In this document: in pieces, positions 46,978-57,060 of the stretch
How positions within the stretch are numbered: position 1 is the stretch's first letter
Layout of the letters: each line of letters begins with the position of its first letter
Origin: Epiperipatus broadwayi
Lineage: Eukaryota > Onychophora > Udeonychophora > Euonychophora > Peripatidae
Direction of reading: 5' to 3'
Length of the DNA: 64,000 nt
NCBI GenBank assembly: GCA_028023455.1
Contig: JAQFVV010000036.1
Location: 6,693,576-6,757,575 of the forward strand
Translations under genes and position numbers: made by a program
Notes under the pieces: model-generated
What the model was told of the DNA's origin: nothing
What the model saw: only the letters and a program-made list of their open reading frames with translations
Database searches by the model: none

Positions 46978-47148
46978 ACATTCCTTCGATAAGCTTTAAA
47001 ATTCTTAAAAACAATAGTAAAGTTTTATTAATTAAAAAAGATAAGGATTCATTTTTCTAATTAAATTATTTTCAAATCTTAAGAATTCATTTTCAATTAG
47101 AGAAGGAATTCAAGCTAATGAGTTTGAAAGCCTTATCGAAGGAATGTA
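46978..47148. mobile_element. Small terminal-inverted-repeat element
   Basis: Ends acattccttcgataagcttt (from 46979) and aaagccttatcgaaggaatgt (to 47147) are inverted copies with one gap. The interior is A/T-rich with a further weak fold (ttcttaa / ttaagaa). About 170 bp, non-coding; a MITE-like element of unknown superfamily. Confidence 0.6.
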
Positions 47149-49189
47149 TCTAAAAACAACTAGATTAGGAAAGAAGCGCTAGCCTGAAGGCATCAGATAC
47201 AGTATAAAGAGCCCAGGAAAAGTTTCCAAGCAGCTATTATTCCTCATTAAGAGAAGCTATATATATTTCATTAGAGAAGAAGCCGCTCAGTTAAATTATG
47301 AAGTAAAATAGTGTTTCTACCATGGTGGGGGGGCTTAACTTGAGGAGTCTGACTACAGTTCCTGAAGTCCCCTGAAAATCTTCAATGTGGCTGTAATATA
47401 AAAATTCATATACCAATCGTAAGCTGTGTAAACCTTAGAGAAATCCTTCAAAATGTCATTCAAATAATTTTCCAAAATGCGCATCTACGTCTCATCTAAC
47501 TGGACTCTGCCGTGTGTAATTTAAGGAGCCAACCATGAAGAAATGGTAATATCTTATATGAACCGCTACTTTCTCACCGGTCTTCGAACTTTATTTTACA
47601 CTACCTTTAAATTAAGTACTGTTAAAAGCTCTTCTCTTTCCTTAAGGTATTAATGCTATTTTAAATTATGTAGTAATTCTCTATCTTAATCTCTAGTCTT
47701 TAAATTTAATATTTGTTAACTTTCTCTTTTCTTACGATGGCGGTTCATTTATTATATTATATATATTTATTGTGTGATTTATTAATGTTGTTTATTTTTT
47801 ATTATATGCCAATACTAACTTCAACTCGATAATAATTCCCTTCGTTGCATTTGCCTTGTTAAATAATATTATATTTATTTTTACAGTAATTCTTACCTAC
47901 TAGAACTATTTTGATACAGTTCTATTAATTATCGAGTTGAATGATTTGTACAATTTTTGCTATTTTATTAATGGCTAATATCAACAAATTATTAGCTCAA
48001 TTTTTAACCTATGCTCCCGGCCACTTTACTGAATTTATAATAGTTATTTATTCACGTTAATATATTGTTTCGCAAAAAGGTTGATAAAGGAATTAAATGA
48101 ATATATATTCTAATTCAAATGTTATACTTTCTATTAATATTCAGGGAGGGCGTGAGATTTAGGGTATAATTAAAGTATTTTCTAATTGCATTAAATATTT
48201 GTTGATTAAAGCACGTTTGACTTTAATTTAACTTGATCAGGTCATCACGTAGAGCATTCGTTATATAAAATGGGTTTTATTATTAATTAAAAGATGATTA
48301 CCAAGTCATCATTTTTCGGAACATTGCTGACGCGAGCCATCTCCTGCTTCACAGGCTTGTCCTCGGTGATATTACTGTTTGTTAAATTACATAGGAAGAA
48401 AGTACTTCCTCACTTGCTCGTTTTATATTTGGAACACCAAAGGTTTGAGGCTACGACGCAACCTGGTTTTCCGTGTTCTATGGATCCTTCGTATAGGGCA
48501 TCAAAGACTTGTCGAATACAAGCGCCCTGCTATTTTCTCAAATCACAGACAAGCCATTATTTTTCATATTTATTCTTATAGCTCATAAGTCGTCAGTACC
48601 GTTTATTTCTCAGTTCAGGTAAAGCCCGCTCTCATGCTCGTAAATCATGATGAATTGATTTTATTAAAGTCGAACAAATTCATATTTATTTATAATTAAA
48701 TAAGTTTTCTATTAAATATTAAAGTTATGCCCTAAATACGTATCTTGCTCTTTATGAATTGATTTGCGAATGTGAAAATAAATCTCACATTCTTTCCTTT
48801 AGAATCAGAATAATAATTTCAGTCATAGCCAAATACCTTTATCTACTTTATTTTCTTGTCGGGGGCATAGACATATATTTATCATATAATATTGCGTAAT
48901 AGTATTGGCATATAATAAGGACTGCCATTCTTGTTGTAAATATAAATTCCGTTTAAAGACTAGAGGTAATTTATATAATCACAATCTAAAAGTTGAACAA
49001 AATTATAATTATTATTAAACATTTTATTAACACATTTGGTTTTTTTTTAACTTTCTTTCTTATTCAAATTATTTTAATATTAATGCTCACTGTCTGTATT
49101 GGCAACCCGAACATATATATATATGAGTTGACTTATAAAGATTGTTAGTTATTTTATTATACGTTATTAGAGGTAGATCAGGGGTCTCA
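47149..49189. other. Intronic DNA with a second small inverted repeat
   Basis: Ends ttcaactcgataataatt (47820) and attatcgagttgaa (to 47941) flank about 120 bp of A/T-rich sequence, a possible miniature element. Otherwise no features. The overlapping frames at 48294-48588 show no domain. Confidence 0.4.
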
Positions 49190-49384
49190 TTAATCATCAT
49201 CATCCGTTGAGCTAGTTCCTTGGCGCATAGTCATGTACCGTCGATATATGTCATCCATTGATTGGATCTGAGCTCGTGAGTTGGGTTTGAATTCAGTTTG
49301 AACCGCCTGAGTTTGAATCCGACTTTGAGTTTGGATTTGTTGATGTGTTGGCTTCTTTTCGACCGGTACAATATACACGCACAC
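49190..49384 (-). other. Unrecognised minus-strand open frame
   Basis: A 64-codon frame with polar, Q/T-rich start (QIQTQSRIQTQAVQTEFK) and an acidic end (TSSTDDDD) just before an ATTAATGAGACCCCTG sequence. Base composition is less A/T-rich than around it. It could be the end of a transposon ORF; I do not recognise it, and no splice sites support it as a host exon. Confidence 0.25.
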
Positions 49385-50139
49385 TCATACATATTATTAT
49401 TGTACATTAACACCACAATAGGATTGGATGTATCTTAAGTCAATAGAAATCTATATATATAGAGGTGTGATAGTTGCTACACAAAGTAAATTCATCCCTG
49501 AAGAGAGCTGAAGGCAACATTCTCCCTGAGTTGGAATACTGAGGTGTAATGGAATCCCCAGGAGGGGTGAGGTATAGATGAACTGGCCTAAATTATATCT
49601 ATATTTAATGAGTAAACTTAGAGCTTACCGATTGGAGGTGGATATGATCATCTTACCTGAAGATCCTAGGTCTGACCGGAGTGAGATGTGTCCCCCTCCT
49701 TTGGTTACTGTGATGAAATTATACAATATTAAGTACAGAAATTATGATCTTTTAAAAATTGAAGTCATATACTGTAAAGTAATAGATGTTTAAGACTATT
49801 AACTGTATGAGAGTACTAATGCAGCAAATAATGATAATGATGAGAATCTTGTCAGTAGTGAATCTGATGCTGAAGAAATTAAGTTTTTGTATTATTTTTA
49901 TTGAAATTAAATTTCCAAAATTTTTTCTTTAAATTTGCTTTTCCAAAAAATTAGACTGTGATATTCTTTTCAAACCATAATATTAAATAAGTATTAAAAC
50001 AATGTATTTATCTTGTTTCCAAATTCATAGATTACTATTAAATTTCAAATATAAAATTTTAAGTTAATGCATTTGTGGAATATATTTAATCATTTGATCC
50101 CTACTATACCGGACGAAAAGATTTGTCTCTCGCATATAC

Positions 50140-52060
50140 TGACAACCAGGGCACCACTAATTCGAAACTAAGATGGCACAGAATAGAGTTTTTCCGAGTA
50201 GTTGGAGTAATACAAGAGTAAGATTATTATTTAAAGGAAAGGGCAAGGATCATAGAAAGTTAAATAATTATGGACCGATAGTGGTAACATCAGTTTTATA
50301 TAAAGTTTTCTCATATATGGTGGCTAGAAGAGTTGTAAAATGGATGGAAGGGAAGAATGTAGTGGGGGGAATGCAAGAAGGTTTTAGATTAGATAGGCGT
50401 ATAGGAGATACTTTATTTGTAGTTACACAACTTATGGATATGAGTAGGAATTCAGGTAAATAGTTATATATGAGTTTTATAGATATAGAGAAGGCATATG
50501 ATAGAGTAAATAGAAATAGATTATGGATAAGTTTAGCAAATTTGGGAATGGATGAAACTTTAGTGGATATTATTAAGAAATTATATGAAAATAATTATTA
50601 TATATATCAATTAGGGAATATAGAATCAATTGAAGTTAAAAATGGGGTGGGACTAAGGCAAGGATGCCCTATGTCACCTATTTTGTTTGTGTTGTATTTG
50701 AGTGAAATGGAAAGAGCAATAGAAAGATTAGAAAGAGGGATAGAGATACTGTTAATAGATAGTAAGGGAGTATATATTTTGTCGGGTCTTTTTTTTGCGG
50801 ATGATATATTTTTGTGTGCAGAAAGAAGAGAAGATATGGAAGTTATGCTGAGAACATGTGCAAGGGTGGGTAAAGAGATGGGGATTAAATTTAGTGAAGA
50901 AAAATCAAATATAATGATGATTAATACTGGGGAAAGCAAAGATGTAGAATTTTTATTGGGAGATGTTAATTGTGGTGAATAGATATAGTTATTTGGGAAT
51001 TATTTTAAGTAATCAGAAAAATTATTTGGATGAATGGGAGAAAAAATTGATAAATGAAGCAAAGAAAAGAAAGGGATTGATAAAGAAATTAACAGTGTTT
51101 TCATATAATAAATATAATGTAGCTAGAATTATATGGAAGGGAGTTGCAGTAGTAGGGTTAACATATGGTAATGATGCATTATGTGTTAGTAAAGGGGTAT
51201 TAAATTACTTAGAAAAAGTTCAAAGGGAAGTAGGAAGACATGCATTGGATGCAGATGTATGGATAGCAAGGGAGGCAATTCAAGGAGAAATGGGATGGTC
51301 AAGTTTTCATATGAGAGATGCAAAAAGTAAACTGAAAATGTTTGGTAAATTGCAGTTTATGGATAATAAAAGAATAGCCAAAATAGTATTTAATTGGGTT
51401 ATGAGTAAAGGGCAGGCAACAAGATGGGTGAGAAAGGTAATGCGGTATGCAAAAGATTTGGATAAAGAATTTATATCAGTATATTTGTACAAAAGATGGG
51501 ATGATTGTGTTAGGAGGATTGTTGAGTGTTATAGTGGTAAGGAATGGGATAAAAGAATAGATTTATTAATAAAGAATAGGGAGTTAGAGAGATGGAGAAC
51601 TAGTATGGAGAGTAAAAAGAGTTTAAATATATATAGAAATAAACAGAATATTAGGTGCGAGTTAATATATGATAATAGTAAGGAAAGTAGTTTATTGTTT
51701 AAAGCTTGAACGGGATCTTTAGCAACAAGTGAATATACATGTAAATGGAAAAATATGGGAGATTTAGTCTGTAAATTATGTAAGGAAGGCATAGAAAATA
51801 TTAGGCATCTGTTAATTGAATGTAAATACTTGTAAACAGAAAGAGTACATATAATGAAGTTATGGAAGAATATATATGAAAAAAGGGATTATACAGAAAA
51901 TGGGTTATTGGTTTTTATGCTGGGTTTGGGAAAAGATAAGGGGGATTTATATACAAAGATTATGTTGTGGAAATGGGATGGAGCAGATTATGGGAAAGCT
52001 TAGGGTGGGGAATAGAAAGGGAAGGTAAAGTGGCTAACAGATTTCTTTGGGCGTAGTTGC
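50140..52060 (+). pseudogene. Non-LTR retrotransposon reverse transcriptase, decayed
   Basis: Three consecutive plus-strand pieces form the C-terminal two-thirds of a LINE pol protein. Piece one (50173-50460) has VRLLFKGKGKDHRKLNNYGP, the fingers motif, and GMQEGFRLDRR. Piece two (50464-50979) has SFIDIEKAYDRVNR with the first catalytic Asp, GLRQGCPMSPILF, and FFADDIFL with the FADD active site. Piece three (50963-51706) is the thumb and a helical C-terminal region; past a stop a CKLCKEG...RHLLIEC zinc-binding motif (CxxC...H...C) can be read at about 51769-51825. Defects: TAG at 50461, a frameshift near 50965-50980, TGA at 51707. The endonuclease is absent, so it is 5'-truncated. Both active-site motifs are preserved, implying a fairly recent loss. 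It sits sense in the ankyrin intron. Clade not assigned. Confidence 0.85.
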
Positions 52061-54054
52061 TGAGAGATTCCTGACTCTGTTTAAGGAGAAGTCACAGTAC
52101 ATCATATCACATCACTATACATTTATTTTAAGGGTGAACAGGATATACGAACATGAAATCTTACGTTTTATTCAGATAGTTGGCAAGGTAGCAACGGAAA
52201 CAAAATCAACTAAGTAAAATGAATAAAAAATTTATTAATAAGATAATTGAATAAACATAAATCATTAGAACAAACTTTAAAACCAACTTAAAATATAGTA
52301 TTCGTATATTTGTCAAAACTAAAATATTTTAACTGTTTATAGAACGATGTCCTGTGTGCGATATAATTCTAATGGAAGGAGTGCAAAAATACTGACCATA
52401 GCAAAAGTACTAGTAAGTATTCAGTGATCTAATGCAACTTAAGGGGATTAGCTTCCTGCTTATGACCAATATTTATGAAAAGAATGACTCTCTGTATCTG
52501 AGATTTCTTAGAGCTTTTGCTGAAACAGGAGAAATGCGAAAATAGTTTCTGAAACATTAACTTTAAAAAACAAGAACGTTGAAACTATTGAGAGGGTTAA
52601 AATGATCATACGTGCCCCTAATAAATGAAGTGGAAACTCGAAGGAATGAAACTAAGTGCTATTACATTTCATAATAGTATATTACAAATAAGTATAGTTT
52701 TTTTACATAGGTCAGACTCATAAACAAATGGGTCACAAGCCCAAAAGCTAATTAAAATAGTCTGTAATATCCAGATAACTCTATACAACAAAAAGGAATG
52801 TGAGATTACAATTAAGACTATACTACCTTACTTACTAAGACTTGAATGGAACTTACAATACAGGTTTGAACTAGCACTCGTTTAAGAGAAAAATATCAAA
52901 CGCACAGAAACTGAATTACACAATAAAAAAAAAATTGAAACACACATGTATATAAAAAAAAATTAGACAATAACATTATTTAAATTACCGTAACAGTTTA
53001 TTCAAACGCTACTGCACTAGGCTTATTGACTATGGTCCCTTGATCTGAATTCATTGACAGCAGGCTTGAGCGAATCGGTTAGTGTTTTTTGGTAGTTGAT
53101 TCTTACGGCATTGTAGGCAGTTAATGGAAATACAGGGAGCACAAATACTGTCCTGGTGAAAAGCTTAACAAACCATGGTATGGGAAAATATCATTGCGGT
53201 AAGCTTGGTGTTCATTTTAGGTAGAATCTCAGCTAACCAGTAATAGCAAATTTCTAACAATAGACTTTCCAAAGACGGTAATACTTACTTCCATGATCTG
53301 TGTAGGATAATTGCAGGATCAGCTTTCTCTCAGAATATCTACAGGAAAATAATTCTCTCAGAGTCTGTGCAGAATAGTCCTTCTCTCAGAATCTGTGCAG
53401 GCTAGTTACAATAGCCCGGTTCAGGCTTTTATAGAAAAATCTCTCCTATCTGGCCCAATCACAAAATTTCTTTTTGAATCTGAAATGGGCTAACGGAATA
53501 TCAACCCATCTGAGAAAATAGCACATGTTTTTCTTTTCTTTGTTTTTTTTTTTTTTTTTAATTAGTTTGTTCTTATCAATTTAAATATTAAATCCGAATG
53601 GCAGTTTATTTATACAATTAACTTTTACATAAAAAAAATAACAACTAATCTTAGTTTTTTTTTTAATTAAAAACTAAATATAGTTGCGGGGTTAAAATAT
53701 AATTCCCGTGTACATACATATATATATTTTACAGTAAAAAAAACAACTTATAATTTAATTTTACAAACAAAATCGAACTTATATAAATTTATTTTTATCC
53801 CTATAAAACTTCAACTTTGCAATGGTGTTTTAAGCATCCATTACACTCCATATAAGAGTAAAAATAAACCATGGACCCAATACCAATGGGCCACATCATA
53901 TTTTAATCGGTAGTTTAGAGTCAGCAGATTATTTTTCATCTTATTAATTTTGGAAACTTTATACCAATTAATATGTGATAATAGTTAGCTGTGATTTGAC
54001 TACCTGCTTGTGATCACATGTGCTAGTGTCATATTCCTTTATATATGTACAATA
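52061..54054. other. Intronic DNA, unknown repeat likely
   Basis: The stretch 52100-53460 is less A/T-rich than average and contains a three-unit minisatellite; it may be a decayed transposon, but no coding motif can be read. 53460-54054 is A/T-rich with long T- and A-runs. Confidence 0.4.
53325..53408. repeat. 28-bp tandem repeat, three units
   Basis: Three units of ttctctcagaatctgtgcag plus eight variable bases at 53325-53352, 53353-53380 and 53381-53408, with a more degenerate unit upstream. It has the same unit length as the 31207-31405 array but an unrelated sequence. Confidence 0.75.
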
Positions 54055-54305
54055 TAATATTAGATCATCTATGTTCTTTATTACTGTTTCACAATGCTTT
54101 TTTTTTTACAACCCACTATGATAGTTTCGATTCAGAACAAAAAAGAATTTTTATTCAATATTACAAATTGCAGTACAAAGATACTGAATAAAAATTCTTT
54201 ATAGTTCTGAAGAAGATTGCTGGGGCAATCAAAACTGTCATAATGTATTGTAAAAAAAAGCATTGTGAACCAGTAATAAAGAACATAGATGATTTAATAT
54301 TATAT
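54055..54305. mobile_element. Penelope-type palindrome, decayed hammerheads
   Basis: Arms of about 125 bp centred near 54180: atcatctatgttctttatta mirrors taataaagaacatagatgat. The right arm holds CUGAAGA, stem II GAUUGC-UGGG-GCAAUC (six pairs) and AAAAC where GAAAC is expected. The left arm keeps CUGAA and GAAAC but has lost stem II between them. Each arm is damaged differently. Confidence 0.65.
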
Positions 54306-54344
54306 GGATTTGGCAGTGCAATAAGAAAGATAAAGTTTAACACA

Positions 54345-54830
54345 GAGAGCGTACCAATAGCTCAAACAAACCCTTAATTGATAAGTGCGGTATGAGAAAA
54401 TATTTAAAATCTCTACCCAGAATCTTCCCATCTCCAGACCAACTGGTTTCGAGCTTATGGCTCATGTCAGTGGAGAGCTAGAATATTCGGGCACTAGGTC
54501 TAAAATATCAACTCAAAATCCAGCACTTATTTCATACGTAATATTTAAGTAGAAACTCTGAAATTTTCGGACATGAAAATGTTTTTAAATCCAGCTATCT
54601 AACTTAAATAGCTATATGGGACTGAACTAAATTCAGATCTGCCATATTTTAATAGCCTCAGCACAGCCAAAGCCTTAAAGGTAAAATTATAATAATCAAA
54701 AAGGCAAGTCATATATAACGTGACATTACTTTTATAAGCTTGTATTTACAAAAATGTACAAGCTTATAAAAGTAATGTCACGTTATATATGACTTGCTTT
54801 TTTGATTATTATGAAAGATAAAGTTATATA
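54345..54830 (-). mobile_element. Family B element with terminal hairpin
   Basis: Starts cacagagagcgtaccaatag, holds a minus hammerhead, then continues through gaaattttcggacatgaaa and atctgccatattttaa. It ends in a near-perfect hairpin of two ~55-bp arms (about 54695-54816; ataacgtgacattactttta / taaaagtaatgtcacgttat) around a 12-base loop. The hairpin sequence equals the start of the other family B copy at 845-890. Confidence 0.75.
54424..54486 (-). ncRNA. Hammerhead-like motif, family B, decayed core
   Basis: Minus strand core is CUGACAU (plus 54464-54470): G8 and A9 are changed relative to the consensus. Stem II GAGC-CAUAA-GCUC, GAAA, stem III ACCA/UGGU and the C17 site at 54437 are intact, and inner stem I UCUCCA/UGGAGA is fully Watson-Crick. 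The other family B copy has CUGACGU, so this looks like CpG decay on top of an already altered core. Confidence 0.55.
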
Positions 54831-54962
54831 TGTAAATGTTTAAGCCATCTAAATGTTTTGCTATGATAACCGTGAATAAATACAAAATACATGCTATAAT
54901 TTTAAAAATAAAACATACGTATATATGTATTCATATATATCATTTCTCATTTTTTTATTCAG

Positions 54963-55003
54963 CTGATCCTAATATTGCCTGTGGGGTAAAAGGTGAAAGC
55001 AGA
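54963..55003 (+). CDS. Ankyrin-repeat protein, exon B (41 bp)
   Basis: A short exon between a TTTTTTATTCAG acceptor (ends 54962) and a GTAAGT donor (starts 55004). Its first two bases complete the codon left open by exon A (G + CT = Ala), giving LLQAGADPNIACGVKGESR across the junction: precisely the end of one ankyrin repeat and its ADPN turn. It ends in phase 0. The following exon, expected to continue with TPLH or TALH-like sequence, was not found before position 64000. Being 41 bp, it is too short for open-frame methods. Confidence 0.85.
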
Positions 55004-55650
55004 GTAAGTTTTTAATATTCTTTTTTTTTTTTGCATTTAAGTGTTCTTTTCAAAAAGTTTTAACACAGTATATTTTTTTTTTAATAAGCTGTATTATTTT
55101 TTAAATCCTTCATAGTAGAAGTATTTTCTCAGCATAATAATTGGATAGGAAAAATAATCAGATTATTGTGTTAATAAACTGAAGGAATTTTCATGTTCTT
55201 ATTTTAAGTCAATTTTGAATTTAAATTCTGTAATATTTTAAATAAAATAGGATTTGTAATCAAATGCATAATTTATCATTTAATAGTTAAAATGTGAATT
55301 GTCACAGCTATTTAAAAAAATTATTGTGAAACATGCATGCACATATACACAGTTGCATATATGTTACAGATGAATGGGTTTTTGATATAAAAAAAAGTGT
55401 AGTGAAATGCAGTAATTATATCTTATTTAAATAATATCATAATTATGTATACTGCTTGATGGTATTTAATATTCTATTCAGTGTGCAAATTATCTGCAGG
55501 GCAATGAAAATTTTTAACCAATAAGTATTGCCCTTATATATTAAAGTAGGTGAAGAATTATATAAATTACAAATGAAGAAACAGCAGAATTGGATTAGTG
55601 TTAATGCAAACGAGAGAGGTGAAAATTATTAAGAAAAACAGTATTTAAAA
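55004..55650 (+). other. Start of the next ankyrin intron, AT-rich
   Basis: GTAAGT donor then A/T-rich sequence with T-runs. The intron appears to extend beyond the right edge of the window. Confidence 0.6.
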
Positions 55651-55750
55651 CAGGTAAATCTCTCCATATAGTAGTGCCACTCAGTGCAAGCCAGAATAAT
55701 CAATGGATGCCAGAAGGCTTGCACATAAAATCCCTATCTAGTGCTTTCCC

Positions 55751-55808
55751 ATCCATTATCCCCAGACTAGTTTCTAGCTTGTGGTTTTCATCAGTGGGAG
55801 CTTTGGAT
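55751..55808 (-). ncRNA. Hammerhead motif, family A, left arm
   Basis: Core CUGAUGA (plus 55788-55794), GAAA, stem III ACUAGU and C17 at 55765 present. Stem II is weak (AAC/GCU) and inner stem I CCCA/UGGG short. The core is intact but folding looks impaired. Confidence 0.55.
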
Positions 55809-56177
55809 CTGAGACCACTGCACTTAGATCTTAGGATCTAATACAACTCTCCAGCAGCCACCTTTTATCTTTACTTAACTCTAAAATTATGAGTCCAAAA
55901 TTGAAAACCCAATAATATTTTCAATCCAAGCTTATATAGTCATATAGGTCTGAATTCAGTTCAGTACCCATATAGTGGTGTCTATAGTTATTAAAGAACC
56001 AAAGACACCAAAATATATGGGTACTGAATTGAGTTTAGACCTATATGACTATATAAACTAATGAGCTTAGATTGGTTATTGTGTTTTCAATTTTATTCTC
56101 ATGGTTTTGTAGTTGAGATAAAAGGTGGCTGCTGTAGAGTTGAATTAGATTCTAAGATCTAGGCGCAGTGCTCTCAG

Positions 56178-56237
56178 ATCCAAAGCTCCTCACTGATGAA
56201 GACCACAATCCAGAAACTAGTTGGGGGATATTGGATG
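56178..56237 (+). ncRNA. Hammerhead motif, family A, right arm
   Basis: Core CUGAUGA at 56193-56199 and GAAA at 56213-56216. The cleavage region reads ACUAGUUG, so H17 is U and position 1.1 no longer pairs. Stem II is reduced. Probably inactive. Confidence 0.5.
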
Positions 56238-56556
56238 AGTAGGTACTAGATAGCGATTTTATGCACAAGCCTTCTCGCATCCATTGATAATTCTGACTTG
56301 CATTGAATGGCATTACTGTATGTAGAGTTTTTTCCATTGATTATTCTGGCTTGCACTGAGTGGCACTACTATATGAAAGTTTTGCCTATTTTAATAACCG
56401 ATATGAGCAAGCGTAAGAAACAGTGATCATGTTATGTTTTGTGAAGAGTATTTATAGTTGATATTCTTAATTTTTTAAAAACACTCCAGTGAATTTAAAT
56501 CATTTTAAAATATTAACAAATTTTGAAAATGGTTCTTAAATAAGAAGATAACTGAT

Positions 56557-57060
56557 ATGCTGTTAAGAACTGCAATAAAAAAACTAGTACAAAAACGGCA
56601 ATTCATCAATAAATTTTCTACTGAGATAAGACAGTCTGGAAAGAATAGAATGAATATGAAAATATTTAAAAATGATCCATTAGGAAGAATTGAATATTTA
56701 AAATTTTGTAAAATGATACAAAAAAGAGTTAATGATGGTATAAGAAAGTATAATTGTGAATTGACAAAGAAAGCTGGAAAAGGATAAAAGTTTCAGAAAT
56801 ACAAAACATTTCTGCAATAAGAAGAAAAGATAGAACTATAGTAAAAAAAGGGATGACATCATGAAATGTGCCGAAAGGTTCTTTAAAGAATTATAATGAA
56901 GGACAAGAAAACAAGTTATTACATTTTCAGAATTGCCCAGCATTTTAAATAATGAAATAAGGCGTGCAATTATAAATTCAGAAGAAAGCAAAAACTCCAG
57001 GAAATGATGGAATGTAATCAATATTTTAAAGGGATTCACATATTGGTCTCATGAAAAGCT
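56557..57060 (+). pseudogene. RTE-type LINE linker fragment
   Basis: Frame 56557-56784 reads PLGRIEYLKFCKMIQKRVND then RKYN, resembling the basic helical linker between endonuclease and reverse transcriptase in RTE-like LINEs (a DP.ARIEY..L.K.I.K...D.RKYN pattern). Farther on, out of frame, KTPGNDG is legible at about 56991-57011, the usual start of the reverse transcriptase region. Several stops and shifts lie between. No active-site motif is present. Confidence 0.65.

Larger units (their letters stand above)
41761..54962 (+). other. 13.2-kb intron of the ankyrin-repeat gene
   Basis: Starts GTAAAT and ends ttttttattcAG. It contains two family A elements, a decayed LINE, small terminal-inverted-repeat elements, a Penelope-type palindrome and a family B element. 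The rest is A/T-rich. Its existence follows from the exact joining of exons A and B. Confidence 0.85.
55651..56445. mobile_element. Family A palindrome with two hammerheads
   Basis: Begins aaaacaggtaaatctctcc and ends cagtgatcatgttatgtttt. Arms meet near 55985 around the inverted cagttcagtacccatata block. Each arm has a hammerhead. Flanks share only a worn agtattta match, compatible with an old 13-bp duplication (about 10 of 13). The right end has an extra partial duplication (ttgatt/attctggcttgcactga near 56334-56360), another sign of tandem joining. The open frame 56152-56337 lies within it. Confidence 0.75.

Noticed and set aside
48294-48588. Two overlapping open frames
   Set aside because: No motif, two phases over the same bases, no splice evidence.
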